Source: Ilumatobacteraceae bacterium
GTDB taxonomy: Bacteria > Actinomycetota > Acidimicrobiia > Acidimicrobiales > Ilumatobacteraceae
Length of the DNA: 51,239 bases
NCBI GenBank assembly: GCA_025358075.1
Contig: JANYKU010000054.1
Span: 1-51,239, forward strand
Direction of reading: 5' to 3'
Below the pieces are notes generated by a model. The model was not told the origin of the DNA. It saw nothing but the letters and a program-made list of their open reading frames with translations, and did no database searches. The stretch's first letter is position 1, and every line of letters starts with the position of its first letter. Of the stretch, positions 1-8,757 are shown in pieces. Position numbers and translations under genes: made by a program.

Positions 1-15
1 ACGCTCTTCCGATCT
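1..15. other. Illumina adapter remnant at the contig end
   Basis: The first 15 bases, ACGCTCTTCCGATCT, equal the 3' end of the standard Illumina sequencing adapter. Genomic sequence therefore begins at about base 16, and whatever lay upstream is missing. Confidence 0.93.
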
Positions 16-17
16 GG

Positions 18-71
18 ACGCGGATGGCGGAGATCTGCGACGCCTTGGCCGTGGCCGTTGACTACACCTGA
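18..71 (+). CDS. Possible 3' end of an unidentified gene (17 codons)
   Basis: One frame is open from the adapter junction to a TGA at 69-71 and would encode a helical-looking tail ending in ALAVAVDYT. It is too short to identify. The upstream part is cut off by the adapter, and the call rests only on the open frame and the spacing to the promoter at 125-130. Confidence 0.25.
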   Translation, partial: TRMAEICDALAVAVDYT

Positions 72-124
72 ACCGTCGACGGGCGGTGCCCTGAGATAGG
101 CCCGGTGCAGCAGTTCGCTCTCGG

Positions 125-130
125 TACGAT
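125..130 (+). promoter_or_regulatory. Candidate -10 (TACGAT) for a leaderless transcript
   Basis: TACGAT followed by six bases and then the GTG at 137. Transcription would start at or next to the start codon. No convincing -35 is visible. Confidence 0.5.
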
Positions 131-136
131 CCCAAC

Positions 137-1303
137 GTGACTCGGCGGCCGATGATCCTGTTGTTCGCGCTCGCTGCCGCGTGCAGCGGTGGCAGCAATG
201 CAGCGCCGACCACACTGCCGGCGACCACATCGGCTGCGCCGCCAACCACGACCCGAGCGCGAGTGACAACGACGACGGCCCCGCCGACGACTCTGCCGGC
301 TTCGACGACATCGCAGCCGGCTCCGTCGTCAACGACGAGCCTGGCGCCGACGACCACGTCGTCGCCGCCGACAACGACGACCACTTCGGCACCACCGGCC
401 GCGTTGCCCGTCTGGCCGCCGTATGTCCCGCTGCCTGGCGTCTCCGGTGTTGCCGCACTCACCAACCTCGCTGCTGGTGCGGAGCTGGAGAACGTTCCGG
501 CACTCGCCGTCAAGGTCGACAACCACCCGGCGGCGAGACCGCAGTGGTCGCTGTCGTCTGCTGATGTGATCGTCGAAGAGAACGTCGAATCCTTGACCAG
601 GTTCATTGCCATCTTTCACTCCCGTCTGCCGGCGATGATTGGTCCGATCCGCTCGGCGCGCACCAGCGATCTGTCGATCCTCGCCGCGTTCAACCGCCCC
701 GTGCTCGCGTGGTCAGGCGGCAACGCCAATGTGACCTCGGCGGTCCGAGCCGCGGCTCGAGCCGGCATTCTCGTCACCGTCAGCGCCATGACCAACGGAC
801 GCTGCTATCACCGCGACAGCAGCCGCAAATCGCCACACAACCTCGTCCTCGACCCTGGCTGCGTGCTCGACGCGGCGCCGTCTGCGGGAGCCGCGCGCCC
901 GGCGTGGAGCTTCGACGACGCGTACGTGCCACCAGGGGAAACGACTGGATCGTTCGACGTGAACATGGACGGCGTCCGTGTCGCCTGGGTTTGGGATGCG
1001 GGGTCGGGTCGATACCTCCGCAGCCAGGACGGGCATCCGCACGTGGCCGCCGACGGTGTGCAGATCTCGGCGACGAACGTTGTCGTCATGACGGTCGACT
1101 ATCTTCCCAGCCCTGCCGACGAGCGCAGCCCCGAGGCCCAGACGGTCGGCCAGGGCAACGTAGTCGTCAATCGCAACGGTGTCGCCGTGACCGGAACTTG
1201 GTCTCGAGTTACGGCGACCGACCCGTTCCTGTTTCTCGACGCCGTCGGCGCCCCGATTCCGTTGGCGAGCGGAACGACCTTCATCGAACTGGCCCGCGGC
1301 TGA
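137..1303 (+). CDS. DUF3048 (YerB-like) lipoprotein
   Basis: The 388-residue product has a short hydrophobic signal ending in AAAC (Cys16 as likely lipidation site; the lipobox lacks the usual Leu at -3). A low-complexity Thr/Ser/Pro linker spans about residues 24-93, and a DUF3048 module fills the rest. The module is recognised by stretches such as AVKVDNHPAARPQ, ADVIVEENVES and GPIRSARTSDL. DUF3048 proteins are exported and mostly uncharacterised; the linker suggests a globular domain held away from the membrane. GTG 137 is preferred because of the -10 just upstream; an in-frame ATG at 152 is the alternative. It stands alone ahead of the RidA-like gene. Confidence 0.85.
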   Translation: MTRRPMILLFALAAACSGGSNAAPTTLPATTSAAPPTTTRARVTTTTAPPTTLPASTTSQPAPSSTTSLAPTTTSSPPTTTTTSAPPAALPVWPPYVPLPGVSGVAALTNLAAGAELENVPALAVKVDNHPAARPQWSLSSADVIVEENVESLTRFIAIFHSRLPAMIGPIRSARTSDLSILAAFNRPVLAWSGGNANVTSAVRAAARAGILVTVSAMTNGRCYHRDSSRKSPHNLVLDPGCVLDAAPSAGAARPAWSFDDAYVPPGETTGSFDVNMDGVRVAWVWDAGSGRYLRSQDGHPHVAADGVQISATNVVVMTVDYLPSPADERSPEAQTVGQGNVVVNRNGVAVTGTWSRVTATDPFLFLDAVGAPIPLASGTTFIELARG

Positions 1304-1363
1304 CCCCACTCGACATCGATGGGCTGAGGCTGCCAAGCTGACCGGAATCGTCGAGGAGGCAGA

Positions 1364-1795
1364 ATGAACAAGCAGGTCATCAACGCTGATGTGCCGACGA
1401 CCGGCGGGCCGTTCAACCTCTGCATCCGCCATGGAAACATGGTGTACGTGTCGGGCCGGCCGCCGTTCGACGCGGAGTACGCGGCCCGCCTGCGCGCCGC
1501 ACGGGCAGCGGGCGAGCCGATCCCGCCCTTCCCCGCGACACCGTTCGAGGTGCAAGCAAGATGCGTGATGGACCATCTGAAGTCGCTCGTCGAAGCCGCA
1601 GGATCGAACATGGATTGTCTGTTGAAGGTCGTGGTGTGGTTGAAGGATCAATCCGATCAGGAGGCCTTCGATCGCATCTATCGCGGCTACTTCGAGAGCG
1701 CGGACTCGCTGCCGACGAGGACGCGCATGCAAGCCGGGAGAACGCCGATGGATTGCGGGTTGGAGATCGATGCCATCGGGTTCGTCCCCGAGTAG
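1364..1795 (+). CDS. RidA/YjgF/UK114 family protein
   Basis: The 143-residue protein has the RidA fold signature: an N-terminal YVSGRPPF segment and a C-terminal part with Arg residues (TRTRM) followed by LEIDAIGFV, matching the family's substrate-carboxylate Arg and VEIEAIA region. RidA proteins hydrolyse reactive enamine/imine intermediates made by PLP enzymes, but many paralogues serve specific catabolic routes. An insertion near residues 45-60 (RAARAAGEPIPPFP) makes it slightly longer than typical RidA (about 130), suggesting a divergent subgroup. AGGAGG at 1354-1359 sets the ATG at 1364. A CoA transferase follows after 18 bp, so the two are probably cotranscribed. Confidence 0.85.
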   Translation: MNKQVINADVPTTGGPFNLCIRHGNMVYVSGRPPFDAEYAARLRAARAAGEPIPPFPATPFEVQARCVMDHLKSLVEAAGSNMDCLLKVVVWLKDQSDQEAFDRIYRGYFESADSLPTRTRMQAGRTPMDCGLEIDAIGFVPE

Positions 1796-1813
1796 ATCGG
1801 CGAGAGAGCTCTC

Positions 1814-3007
1814 GTGCCCATTCCTCGTATCACCGAGCCAGGCCCACTGGCGGGACTGCGCGTGCTGGACCTCACCCAGGCGCTGGCCGGTCCGTTCTGC
1901 ACGATGTTGCTGGCCGATCTTGGGGCCGACGTCATCAAGGTCGAGCCACCGTCGGGGGACATGACGCGGTACATCGGTCCGTTCACGGAGGAGGACGCTC
2001 TTCATGCCTACGGCGGCTACTTCGCCAGCATCAATCGTGGCAAGCGATCGATCGTCCTCGATCTGAAGCAGGCCGACGACCGCGAGGTTCTCCTCCGACT
2101 GGCCGACACCGTAGATGTCGTCGTCGAGAACAGTCGCGCTGGTGTGATGGACCGGCTCGGTGTTGGCTACGAGACGCTCGCCGCGTCGAACCCCAAGCTC
2201 GTGTACGCCGCGATTCGGGGCTTTGGCGATCCGCGCACGGGTGCGAGCCCGTACGCCGACTGGCCGTCGTACGACATCGTGGCGCAAGCGATGGGCGGCC
2301 TTGTCAGCATCACCGGGTTCGACGACGGCACCGTCATGAAATGCGGGCCCAGTGTGGGTGACATCTTCACGGGAACCCTTGGCGCGGTCGGCCTGCTTGC
2401 CGCCGTCATCCATGCGCGGGCGAGCGGCGAAGGTCAGTTCATCGACGTGGCGATGTACGACGCCGTGCTGTGTCTCTGTGAGGGAGCCGCGTACTCGTAC
2501 TCGTACACCGGGCACGCTCGCCGCCCCACCGGCAATGGGCACCCGACCATCGCGCCGTTCGATGTCTTTCCAACCAGAGATGGGCACTGCGCGGTCGGTA
2601 CGCCGTCGGATCGCATGTTCGCGACGTTGTGCGAGCGCATGGGATCACCCGAGCTCGCCAGTGACGCTCGCTTCGACAGTCCGCGCGGCCGCCTCGTGAA
2701 CCGGAGTGAACTCAACGAGCTACTGATCGGCTGGACGACGTCGAAGACGACGGCAGAGATCATCGATCTGCTCGGCGGCGATGTGCCGGTCGGACCGGTC
2801 AACGACATGAGCGCGATCTACGCCGATCCTCACGTCGCGGCACGCCACATGCTCGTCGATGTCGAGCAACCCGATGGCAGCCGCCAAGTCACGCTCGCCG
2901 GTCAACCGATCAAGATGACCAAGAGCTCGACCGGGATCCGCAGTCGCCCACCGCTGCTCGGTGAGCACACCGACGAGGTCCTGGCCGAGTTCGGAGTCAA
3001 CCGGTGA
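1814..3007 (+). CDS. Class III CoA transferase (CaiB/BaiF family)
   Basis: At 397 residues the protein has the usual family length. It opens with GPLAGLRVLDLTQALAGPF and LADLGADVIKVEPPSGD, both hallmark family III CoA-transferase segments. The catalytic Asp is expected at D154 in PSYDIVAQAMGGL. The C-terminal domain holds GPVNDMSAIYADPHVAARHM, also typical. The reaction is CoA transfer between acyl-CoA and a free acid via an aspartyl-CoA anhydride; the substrate cannot be read from sequence. The start is GTG 1814 with only a weak purine-rich upstream. Linked to the RidA-like gene upstream. Confidence 0.9.
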   Translation: MPIPRITEPGPLAGLRVLDLTQALAGPFCTMLLADLGADVIKVEPPSGDMTRYIGPFTEEDALHAYGGYFASINRGKRSIVLDLKQADDREVLLRLADTVDVVVENSRAGVMDRLGVGYETLAASNPKLVYAAIRGFGDPRTGASPYADWPSYDIVAQAMGGLVSITGFDDGTVMKCGPSVGDIFTGTLGAVGLLAAVIHARASGEGQFIDVAMYDAVLCLCEGAAYSYSYTGHARRPTGNGHPTIAPFDVFPTRDGHCAVGTPSDRMFATLCERMGSPELASDARFDSPRGRLVNRSELNELLIGWTTSKTTAEIIDLLGGDVPVGPVNDMSAIYADPHVAARHMLVDVEQPDGSRQVTLAGQPIKMTKSSTGIRSRPPLLGEHTDEVLAEFGVNR

Positions 3008-3051
3008 ATTGAGCCAACGGGTCGCCCATCATCGGGCTCGGCGGAGGACTT

Positions 3052-4395
3052 GTGGCCCTGGGCGGCATCGATCTGGCGAGGTACAAACGACGTGGTGGTC
3101 TCGCAATGTTTGTGGATCAGAAGTACTACGCGGGTATGGCTGAGATGCTCGACGCGCTTCCCGAACGGGTGGTTCGATACAGGGTGCCCGATCTCACGAT
3201 CATCTACTGCAACGTGGCGTGGGCCTCGGCGTACAACATCACGCCGGCCGAGGGAGTGGGGCGTAGGTTGGACGAGTTCCTCTCCGAGGATGGGCGGGCC
3301 GGCCTTGCCGCGCAGCTCGAGCGCCTCGGTCCCGACAATCCGATCCTCGTCGACCCGGTGTTCCGCACCGACCTCAATGCGCCGGGACGTTTTGCGCAGT
3401 GGGTCGATCGGTACATATCCGACGAAGACGGCGAAGCCATCGTCGCTGTGGGTCGAGACGTCACCGAACGGCACGTTGCGGACTTGAAGCTCGCCGAGAG
3501 CGAAGCTCGATTCCGCGATCTGGCCGACAAGTCCGTCGATGTGGTTTGGCACTTCGCCGTCGATCCGCATCCGCATCTCGACTACGTCAGCCCGTCGGTC
3601 GAGAAGAGCCTCGGTTATCCGCCGTCGTTCTTCCTCGGCCACTTCGATCGATTTCTCGAGATCCTCGACGACGAAGGTAGGAGAGCTGTCGATCGGGCGC
3701 TCCTCGGTGAGCGAATACCCGAGCGCTGTGACTTCAAGTTTCGTCATCGCAACGGTTCGATGGTGATCGGCGAGACCATAACTACGCTCGTCCGCCGTGG
3801 TATGCAGGGCGTGAGTCGTGACGTCACCGAACTTCGCCGGCTGCAGGCCGGACTGGCGACGCTGGCCCTGCGCGACCCGCTGACCGGTTTGGCCAACCGC
3901 CGGCTGTTCAACGAGTTGTTCGGCGTAGATCTGGCGCGCACCCAGCGCAACGGTCTGCCGCTCGCCGTCGCCTTTCTCGACCTCGACGGTTTCAAGGAGG
4001 TGAACGACTCGTATGGCCACGATGCCGGCGACGTGGTGTTGTGCGCGACGGCGCGACGGCTGCAGTCGATCGTTCGCACGGCCGACATCGTTGCTCGTCT
4101 AGGCGGTGACGAGTTCGTGGTCGTCTACGAGCCGAGCTACACGACGTCGGATGATCTGGTCAGGCGGATCAGTGTCGCTTTGTCAGCACCGATCGAGATC
4201 AACGACACCACGACCACATCGTGTTCGGTAAGCATCGGCACCGCAGACACGCGCAACGTCGGGTATACGCCCGCCGCGCTCCTTGCTGCAGCAGACGCGG
4301 CGATGTACGAGGTGAAGCGTGCGCATCAACGCCGAGGTCAGGTGCCCATCGCCCCTTTGAAGGCCTTGGTCGAGGTGCCGTCGAGCCCGCCGTAG
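3052..4395 (+). CDS. PAS-PAS-GGDEF diguanylate cyclase
   Basis: A 447-residue cytosolic protein without transmembrane segments. Two PAS-like sensor domains lie at about residues 20-135 and 145-262, each ending in a DVTE linker motif, followed by a GGDEF domain at about 265-440. The GGDEF signature is intact at residues 351-355, and an RTAD inhibitory-site motif (R342 to D345) precedes it at the canonical five-residue distance, so both c-di-GMP synthesis and product inhibition are predicted. GGAGG at 3043-3047 supports the GTG start at 3052; ATG 3106 is an alternative. The last 19 codons overlap an opposing gene. No EAL or HD-GYP partner is present in the window. Confidence 0.9.
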   Translation: MALGGIDLARYKRRGGLAMFVDQKYYAGMAEMLDALPERVVRYRVPDLTIIYCNVAWASAYNITPAEGVGRRLDEFLSEDGRAGLAAQLERLGPDNPILVDPVFRTDLNAPGRFAQWVDRYISDEDGEAIVAVGRDVTERHVADLKLAESEARFRDLADKSVDVVWHFAVDPHPHLDYVSPSVEKSLGYPPSFFLGHFDRFLEILDDEGRRAVDRALLGERIPERCDFKFRHRNGSMVIGETITTLVRRGMQGVSRDVTELRRLQAGLATLALRDPLTGLANRRLFNELFGVDLARTQRNGLPLAVAFLDLDGFKEVNDSYGHDAGDVVLCATARRLQSIVRTADIVARLGGDEFVVVYEPSYTTSDDLVRRISVALSAPIEINDTTTTSCSVSIGTADTRNVGYTPAALLAAADAAMYEVKRAHQRRGQVPIAPLKALVEVPSSPP

Positions 4396-4883
4396 GCCCC
4401 GATGATCGTGGCGAACGCGGCGACCAGCTCGGCGAGCTCGAGTCGCTGTTCGGCCAGCTCCTGAATGCGACGGTGCAGGTCCCAGCGAATCCATCGCAGA
4501 CGCGGCGTGGTGAAGGCATTGAACATCGGCTGCAGGTTGTGATCGGCCGAGGCGATGAGGCCATTGCTCATCTGGACGAGCTTCGACGGCCCGTCCCACG
4601 AGTCGAGGATCGTGCCGAGCGGTAGCTGAAACTCGTTCCCCGCGGAGTACCACAGATTGAGCTGCTCGTTGTCGATCTCCAGTGTCCACGCGTCGGGCTG
4701 GATGCTGAGGGCGACGATGTTGTTGTCGACGTAGATCGAGTCGACGTAGTCGGTATCCCAGTCGATGAAGTCCTGGTCGTTGAACCACACCCGTTCGTAG
4801 CCCTCCGCAGGGACGTCGCGGGCGTGCCACGGCGCATTGGGGTCGTTCATCGGATCGCTGATGGGGTCGTATTGCTCGGTCAT
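4338..4883 (-). CDS. Conserved-looking acidic protein of unknown function
   Basis: A 181-residue soluble protein I cannot assign. The N-terminal two-thirds is rich in Asp/Tyr/Trp and beta-prone (for example WFNDQDFIDWDTDY, then TLEIDNEQLNLWYSAG), and the C-terminal third is helical, with RRIQELAEQRLELAELVAA as possible coiled coil. No Cys and no transmembrane segment. GGAGG upstream of ATG 4883 supports it as a real gene. Its 3' end overlaps the GGDEF gene by 58 bp tail-to-tail. It is divergent from the serine hydrolase at 5076. Confidence 0.7.
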   Translation of the reverse strand: MTEQYDPISDPMNDPNAPWHARDVPAEGYERVWFNDQDFIDWDTDYVDSIYVDNNIVALSIQPDAWTLEIDNEQLNLWYSAGNEFQLPLGTILDSWDGPSKLVQMSNGLIASADHNLQPMFNAFTTPRLRWIRWDLHRRIQELAEQRLELAELVAAFATIIGAYGGLDGTSTKAFKGAMGT

Positions 4884-5075
4884 CGATATGACTCCTCCCT
4901 GACATCAGCAACCGAGCCCCGGCAGAGTTGCTGTGCGAACTGGTGCTCACGTGTTGACCGGCCGAACGCAGGCCTCGTACGTGACGCTTGGGGACACGAT
5001 AGTCGCCCGTTGTGGTGGTGGCGAGCAGGACTTCAGCGCGCCGGCAACGATCTCCCGCTCTGATAGAGATCGACG

Positions 5076-6506
5076 ATGAGCTTCGATTCGTTCAGCGTCG
5101 CCCGGCCAGACCTCGAACGGCTGGTGGCTCGTCGATCGCAGCAACATCACTGTTCGATCGCCTGGGGTGTAGTGGCCAACGACGAATTGGTGCTGACCGG
5201 CGCGTGCGCCTCCGCTCCGGATGAGGTGTCGACCGAGCACACCCTCTTTCGCATCGCCTCGATGACCAAGAGCTTCACCGCAGCGGCCATCATGATCCTC
5301 CGCGATCGGGGATTGTTGCACCTCGACGATGTGGTCGCCGAGATTGCTCCGGAGTTCGCCGCGGTGGTGGGTCCGACCACCGACTCTCCAGCGATCACCG
5401 TGCGCCACCTCCTGTCGATGGCTGCCGGAATGGCGACCGACGACGCCTGGGCAGATCGCCACATCGATGCCTCGGACGAGGAGTTCGATGCGATGGTCGC
5501 AACTGGCGCGATGTTCGCCTGGGCGCCGCACACGCACGGCGAGTACTCGAATTTCGGCTATGTGATGTTGGGTCGAGTCGTCCATTGCGTCTCGGGGCAA
5601 CGCGCCCAGGAGTTCATCACCGAGAACCTCCTGCGGCCCTTGGGCATGCATCGCACGACGTGGCTGCGGCCGACCCACGACGATTGGGCAAGGCCGTACG
5701 ACGTGCGTGACGACCAGCGCGTAGCCGACGCGCCGCCACTGGGCGACGGCGCGGGTGCGCCGATGAGTGGATTGTGGTCGTGCGTCTCCGACCTGGCTCG
5801 GTGGGTAGGTTGGTTGGCCGCCGCCTTCCCACCTCGCAGCAACGACGACCTCGGGCCGCTGTGCAGAGCCTCGAGGCGGGAGATGCAACAGGTGACACGA
5901 GCCTGGCCGACCGTGCGCACGCCGGCGGAAGGGGAGGGCGATGACGCGGTGCCCGAGCGGATCGACGGAGGCGGATACGGGTTCGGCCTGTACGTCATGC
6001 ACGACGACCGGTTCGGGCATTTCGTTCACCACTCAGGCGGCTTGCCCGGCTATGGCTCGAACATGCGATGGCTGCCGGGTCGCGGGGTCGGCGTCATCGC
6101 CCTCGGCAACGTCACGTACGCCCCGATGAAGATGATGACGCGCAGGATGCTGGAGATCATCGACGACCACGGCCTGACCCCGACGATCTCGCCCTCGACC
6201 AGCGCGGCCCTCGTCGATGCCGCGCAGCGGCTGGCCGGACTGCTCTCGAGGTGGACCGATCAGGCTGCGGACGATCTGTTCGCCGACAACGTTGCGCTCG
6301 ACGAATCGCTCGCCCGCCGGGCGCGGACGGCGGCAGAACTGATCGCCACGCACGGCACGCTCACGCTCATCGACGTCGAAGCAGAGAACCCGGCGTGTGG
6401 TCGAGCGACGATGCGACATGCCGATGGCACCGACGTGAAGATCGATTTCGATCTCTCCCCGCTCGTCCTGCCGAGGGTCCAGTTCTACGAGGTCGTGATC
6501 GAGTAG
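5076..6506 (+). CDS. Beta-lactamase-fold serine hydrolase (class C/esterase type)
   Basis: A 476-residue protein with the serine beta-lactamase/D-Ala-D-Ala carboxypeptidase fold. SMTK at S62-K65 is the SxxK nucleophile motif and YSN at Y157-N159 the second. HSGGLPGYGS near residue 318 occupies the KTG/HxG position. No signal peptide is visible, which argues for a cytosolic esterase or peptidase rather than a cell-wall PBP or secreted beta-lactamase. About 100 residues after the core form an extra C-terminal domain. The upstream 192-bp gap (4884-5075) is a divergent promoter region; TAGAGA six bases before the ATG is a near-match to the local leaderless -10. Confidence 0.85.
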   Translation: MSFDSFSVARPDLERLVARRSQQHHCSIAWGVVANDELVLTGACASAPDEVSTEHTLFRIASMTKSFTAAAIMILRDRGLLHLDDVVAEIAPEFAAVVGPTTDSPAITVRHLLSMAAGMATDDAWADRHIDASDEEFDAMVATGAMFAWAPHTHGEYSNFGYVMLGRVVHCVSGQRAQEFITENLLRPLGMHRTTWLRPTHDDWARPYDVRDDQRVADAPPLGDGAGAPMSGLWSCVSDLARWVGWLAAAFPPRSNDDLGPLCRASRREMQQVTRAWPTVRTPAEGEGDDAVPERIDGGGYGFGLYVMHDDRFGHFVHHSGGLPGYGSNMRWLPGRGVGVIALGNVTYAPMKMMTRRMLEIIDDHGLTPTISPSTSAALVDAAQRLAGLLSRWTDQAADDLFADNVALDESLARRARTAAELIATHGTLTLIDVEAENPACGRATMRHADGTDVKIDFDLSPLVLPRVQFYEVVIE

Positions 6507-6568
6507 GGATTCGCCCGATCTCGCCCTACCATTAACAGGTCCGCAGTTCGAGCCGCATGAGGTCGTGT

Positions 6569-7090
6569 GTGAAGTTCAAAAAGGGCGACACCGTCATATA
6601 TCCCCAGCACGGCGCATGCATCGTGCAGGGAACCAAGAAGATGGAAGCCTTCGGTTCCACGCAGGAGTACTTGATCCTGCGCACCGTCATCAACGAGATG
6701 ACGCTGTCGGTGCCGACGCTGAAAACCGATGAGGTGGGCGTTCGCCCGCCGGTCAACGCCGACGAGTTGGAAGACCTGGTCTCGGTGCTTTCCAAGCCCG
6801 ACCCGCGTGTGCCCTCCAACTGGAGCCGGCGCTTCAAGAACCACCAGGAGAAGCTGAAGAGCGGCGACGTGTATCAAGTTGCCGAGGTCGTGCGCAACCT
6901 TGCCGCCCGTAATCGCGATGCTTCGCTGTCGGCTGCCGAGCGCACGATGTACGACCGGGCGCGCATCAACCTCATCAGCGAGATCGCCCCGGCGCTGAAG
7001 GTCAGTGCTGAAGATGCCGAGAAGTACCTCGACGAGGCGTTGGCCAAGGGCGTGCTGAAGCCGGCCAAGGAAGTCAAGAAGAAGGCCTGA
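6569..7090 (+). CDS. carD: CarD-family transcriptional regulator
   Basis: The protein (173 residues from GTG 6569) matches actinobacterial CarD throughout: FKKGDTVIYPQHGACIV at the start of the RNA-polymerase-interacting domain, and PSNWSRRFKNHQEKLKSGD plus VAEVVRNLAARN in the DNA-binding domain with its conserved Trp. CarD binds the RNA polymerase beta subunit and stabilises open complexes, notably at rRNA promoters. Mycobacterial CarD begins at the equivalent of the GTG, so 6569 is preferred over the in-frame ATG at 6557; GAGG at 6559-6562 fits as its ribosome site. TACCAT at 6527-6532 is a plausible -10. The Lys-rich tail (KPAKEVKKKA) is an extension. Confidence 0.92.
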   Translation: MKFKKGDTVIYPQHGACIVQGTKKMEAFGSTQEYLILRTVINEMTLSVPTLKTDEVGVRPPVNADELEDLVSVLSKPDPRVPSNWSRRFKNHQEKLKSGDVYQVAEVVRNLAARNRDASLSAAERTMYDRARINLISEIAPALKVSAEDAEKYLDEALAKGVLKPAKEVKKKA

Positions 7091-7109
7091 GTCGGGCGAG
7101 GGCCGCGGG

Positions 7110-8729
7110 TCAACGCACCCGTGGCATCACGATGAACGGCCACGGTGATGGCACCGAGGCCATTGGTACCTCGATCACCACCGGTCCGTCGTGGGCCATC
7201 GCCTGCTTCAGTGCGTCGCCGAGTTGATGCGGGTCGTCGGCTCGCAAGCCGAGGCAACCGAAGCTCTCGGCGAAGGCGACGATGTCGGGGTTGACCAGCG
7301 TCGAGGCGATGGTTCGCTCGAGCCCGAATCGCTCCTGCTGGATGCGGCGCACGTTGCCGAACGCATTGTCGTTGAACACGACGGTGATCGCTCGAATGTG
7401 ATGTTGCACGGCGCTGGCCAATTCGGTGGCCGTGAACAGGAACCCTCCGTCGCCGGTGATCGTGACAACCGTGCGGTCGGGCGCTCCGGCCTTCGCCCCG
7501 ATGCCGACGGCGGTGCCTGAGCCGAGCGTGCCGGCGAAGCCCGTCGACAGGAAGGTCCGCGGGTGACGGAACTGGTAGGCGAAGTGGGCGACGAACGTCA
7601 GTTGAGTCACGTCCTCGACGATGATCGCATCGTCGGGGAGGGCGTGCTTGATCGCCGCCAGATAGGAGAGCTGCGGCTCCAGGTGGGCGATGTCGGCGTG
7701 GAAGGCGGCACGCGCCGTCGCCAGTTCGGCGCGCCGGTCGGGTCGCCGCAGGTCCGTAAGGCGTTCGACGAGCAGCGGCACGACCTCGCCGGCGTCACCG
7801 TGAATCCCGAGGGCACCGATGCCGTGACGGTCGAGCTCGTCGTGGTCGGTGTTGATCTGCACCAAGTCGAGTCCGCCCGTACCCCATTGCAGCAGTGGGA
7901 ACTCGATGCGCGATCCGATGCCGAGGACGAGATCGACGTCGGGCCACATCCGGTGGGCGAGACCCAGCGGAACGAACAACGCGTCGGTCTCGTCGATCAC
8001 GCCGTGGCCCATTCGCCGCGTCGACACCGGTGCCTGCAACAACTCGGCAAGCTGTCGAACGGCGGGCGCAGTGTCTTGTGCACCCGTGCCGACCCAGATC
8101 AACGGGTTGGTGGCCGCTCTGAGCTTGACGACCGCGGCATCGACTGCGGAGAGGTCGACCGACGGCATCGTTCTTGTTCCGGCACCCACGGCCCCGCTGG
8201 CGGGCTTGGCCCACAGATCGGCGGGCACCTCGATCGCGACCGGCCGTGGCGCTCCCGAGACCAAGTGGTCGAACGCTTCCTGGATCTGCCCGGCAGCTGT
8301 GCCGGCGTCGCGCACGATCGCCGCATGCTTGGTGATCTGACGCAGCACCGATGGTTGGTCGTCGAGCTCGTGCAGCACGCGATAGCCCTTCCCCAACAGC
8401 GGCGTGTGGATCTGTCCGACGATCGCCAGCACGCGCGCCCCACCTCCGCAGGCGCTCGACAACCCGGCACCGGCGTTGAGCAGGCCGGGCCCGGGCACCA
8501 CGCACATCGCCGTCGGGCGGCCGGTCGCCTGCGCGGCACCCATGGCCATGTATGCGCAGCCCTGTTCGTGGCGCGTGACGATCACCTCCAACCAATCGCG
8601 CGCGTCGACGACCGCGTCGAAGAACGGATCGTTCTGCACCCCGGGTAAGCAGAACAGCTGGCGGATGCCGGAGGCGCGCATGCCATCGAGGATGTGTTGG
8701 GCGATCGTGCGGTCTCCGTCTCGGGGCAT
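7110..8729 (-). CDS. Thiamine-pyrophosphate enzyme, acetolactate synthase-like
   Basis: The 539-residue product has the three-domain TPP enzyme architecture. The N-terminal Pyr domain carries the catalytic Glu in RHEQGCAYMAMG (E55), a central domain follows, and the C-terminal PP domain has GDGGFLFT followed by NDN at the Mg/TPP site. The substrate is not evident. The family includes acetolactate synthase, benzoylformate decarboxylase and 2-oxoacid decarboxylases, and no small regulatory subunit lies nearby, which argues against a biosynthetic IlvB. The start at 8729 is supported by a -10 six bases upstream and avoids overlap with the divergent ligase gene. Confidence 0.85.
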   Translation of the reverse strand: MPRDGDRTIAQHILDGMRASGIRQLFCLPGVQNDPFFDAVVDARDWLEVIVTRHEQGCAYMAMGAAQATGRPTAMCVVPGPGLLNAGAGLSSACGGGARVLAIVGQIHTPLLGKGYRVLHELDDQPSVLRQITKHAAIVRDAGTAAGQIQEAFDHLVSGAPRPVAIEVPADLWAKPASGAVGAGTRTMPSVDLSAVDAAVVKLRAATNPLIWVGTGAQDTAPAVRQLAELLQAPVSTRRMGHGVIDETDALFVPLGLAHRMWPDVDLVLGIGSRIEFPLLQWGTGGLDLVQINTDHDELDRHGIGALGIHGDAGEVVPLLVERLTDLRRPDRRAELATARAAFHADIAHLEPQLSYLAAIKHALPDDAIIVEDVTQLTFVAHFAYQFRHPRTFLSTGFAGTLGSGTAVGIGAKAGAPDRTVVTITGDGGFLFTATELASAVQHHIRAITVVFNDNAFGNVRRIQQERFGLERTIASTLVNPDIVAFAESFGCLGLRADDPHQLGDALKQAMAHDGPVVIEVPMASVPSPWPFIVMPRVR

Positions 8730-8735
8730 CGTCCG

Positions 8736-8741
8736 ATCGTA
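8736..8741 (-). promoter_or_regulatory. Candidate leaderless -10 (TACGAT) for the TPP enzyme gene
   Basis: On the minus strand TACGAT is followed by six bases and ATG 8729. The whole divergent interval is only 28 bp and holds both -10 elements. Confidence 0.5.
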
Positions 8742-8743
8742 AC

Positions 8744-8749
8744 TACAGT
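8744..8749 (+). promoter_or_regulatory. Candidate leaderless -10 (TACAGT) for the ligase gene
   Basis: TACAGT, eight bases, then ATG 8758. It lies two bases from the opposing -10, so the two promoters must share or compete for polymerase. Confidence 0.5.
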
Positions 8750-8757
8750 GCAGCGCC

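Noticed and set aside
713..2587. A 624-codon open frame on the minus strand
   Set aside because: It runs antisense through the DUF3048, RidA and CoA transferase genes, is Arg/His/Gly-rich and has no domain. It is a product of high GC content at third positions.
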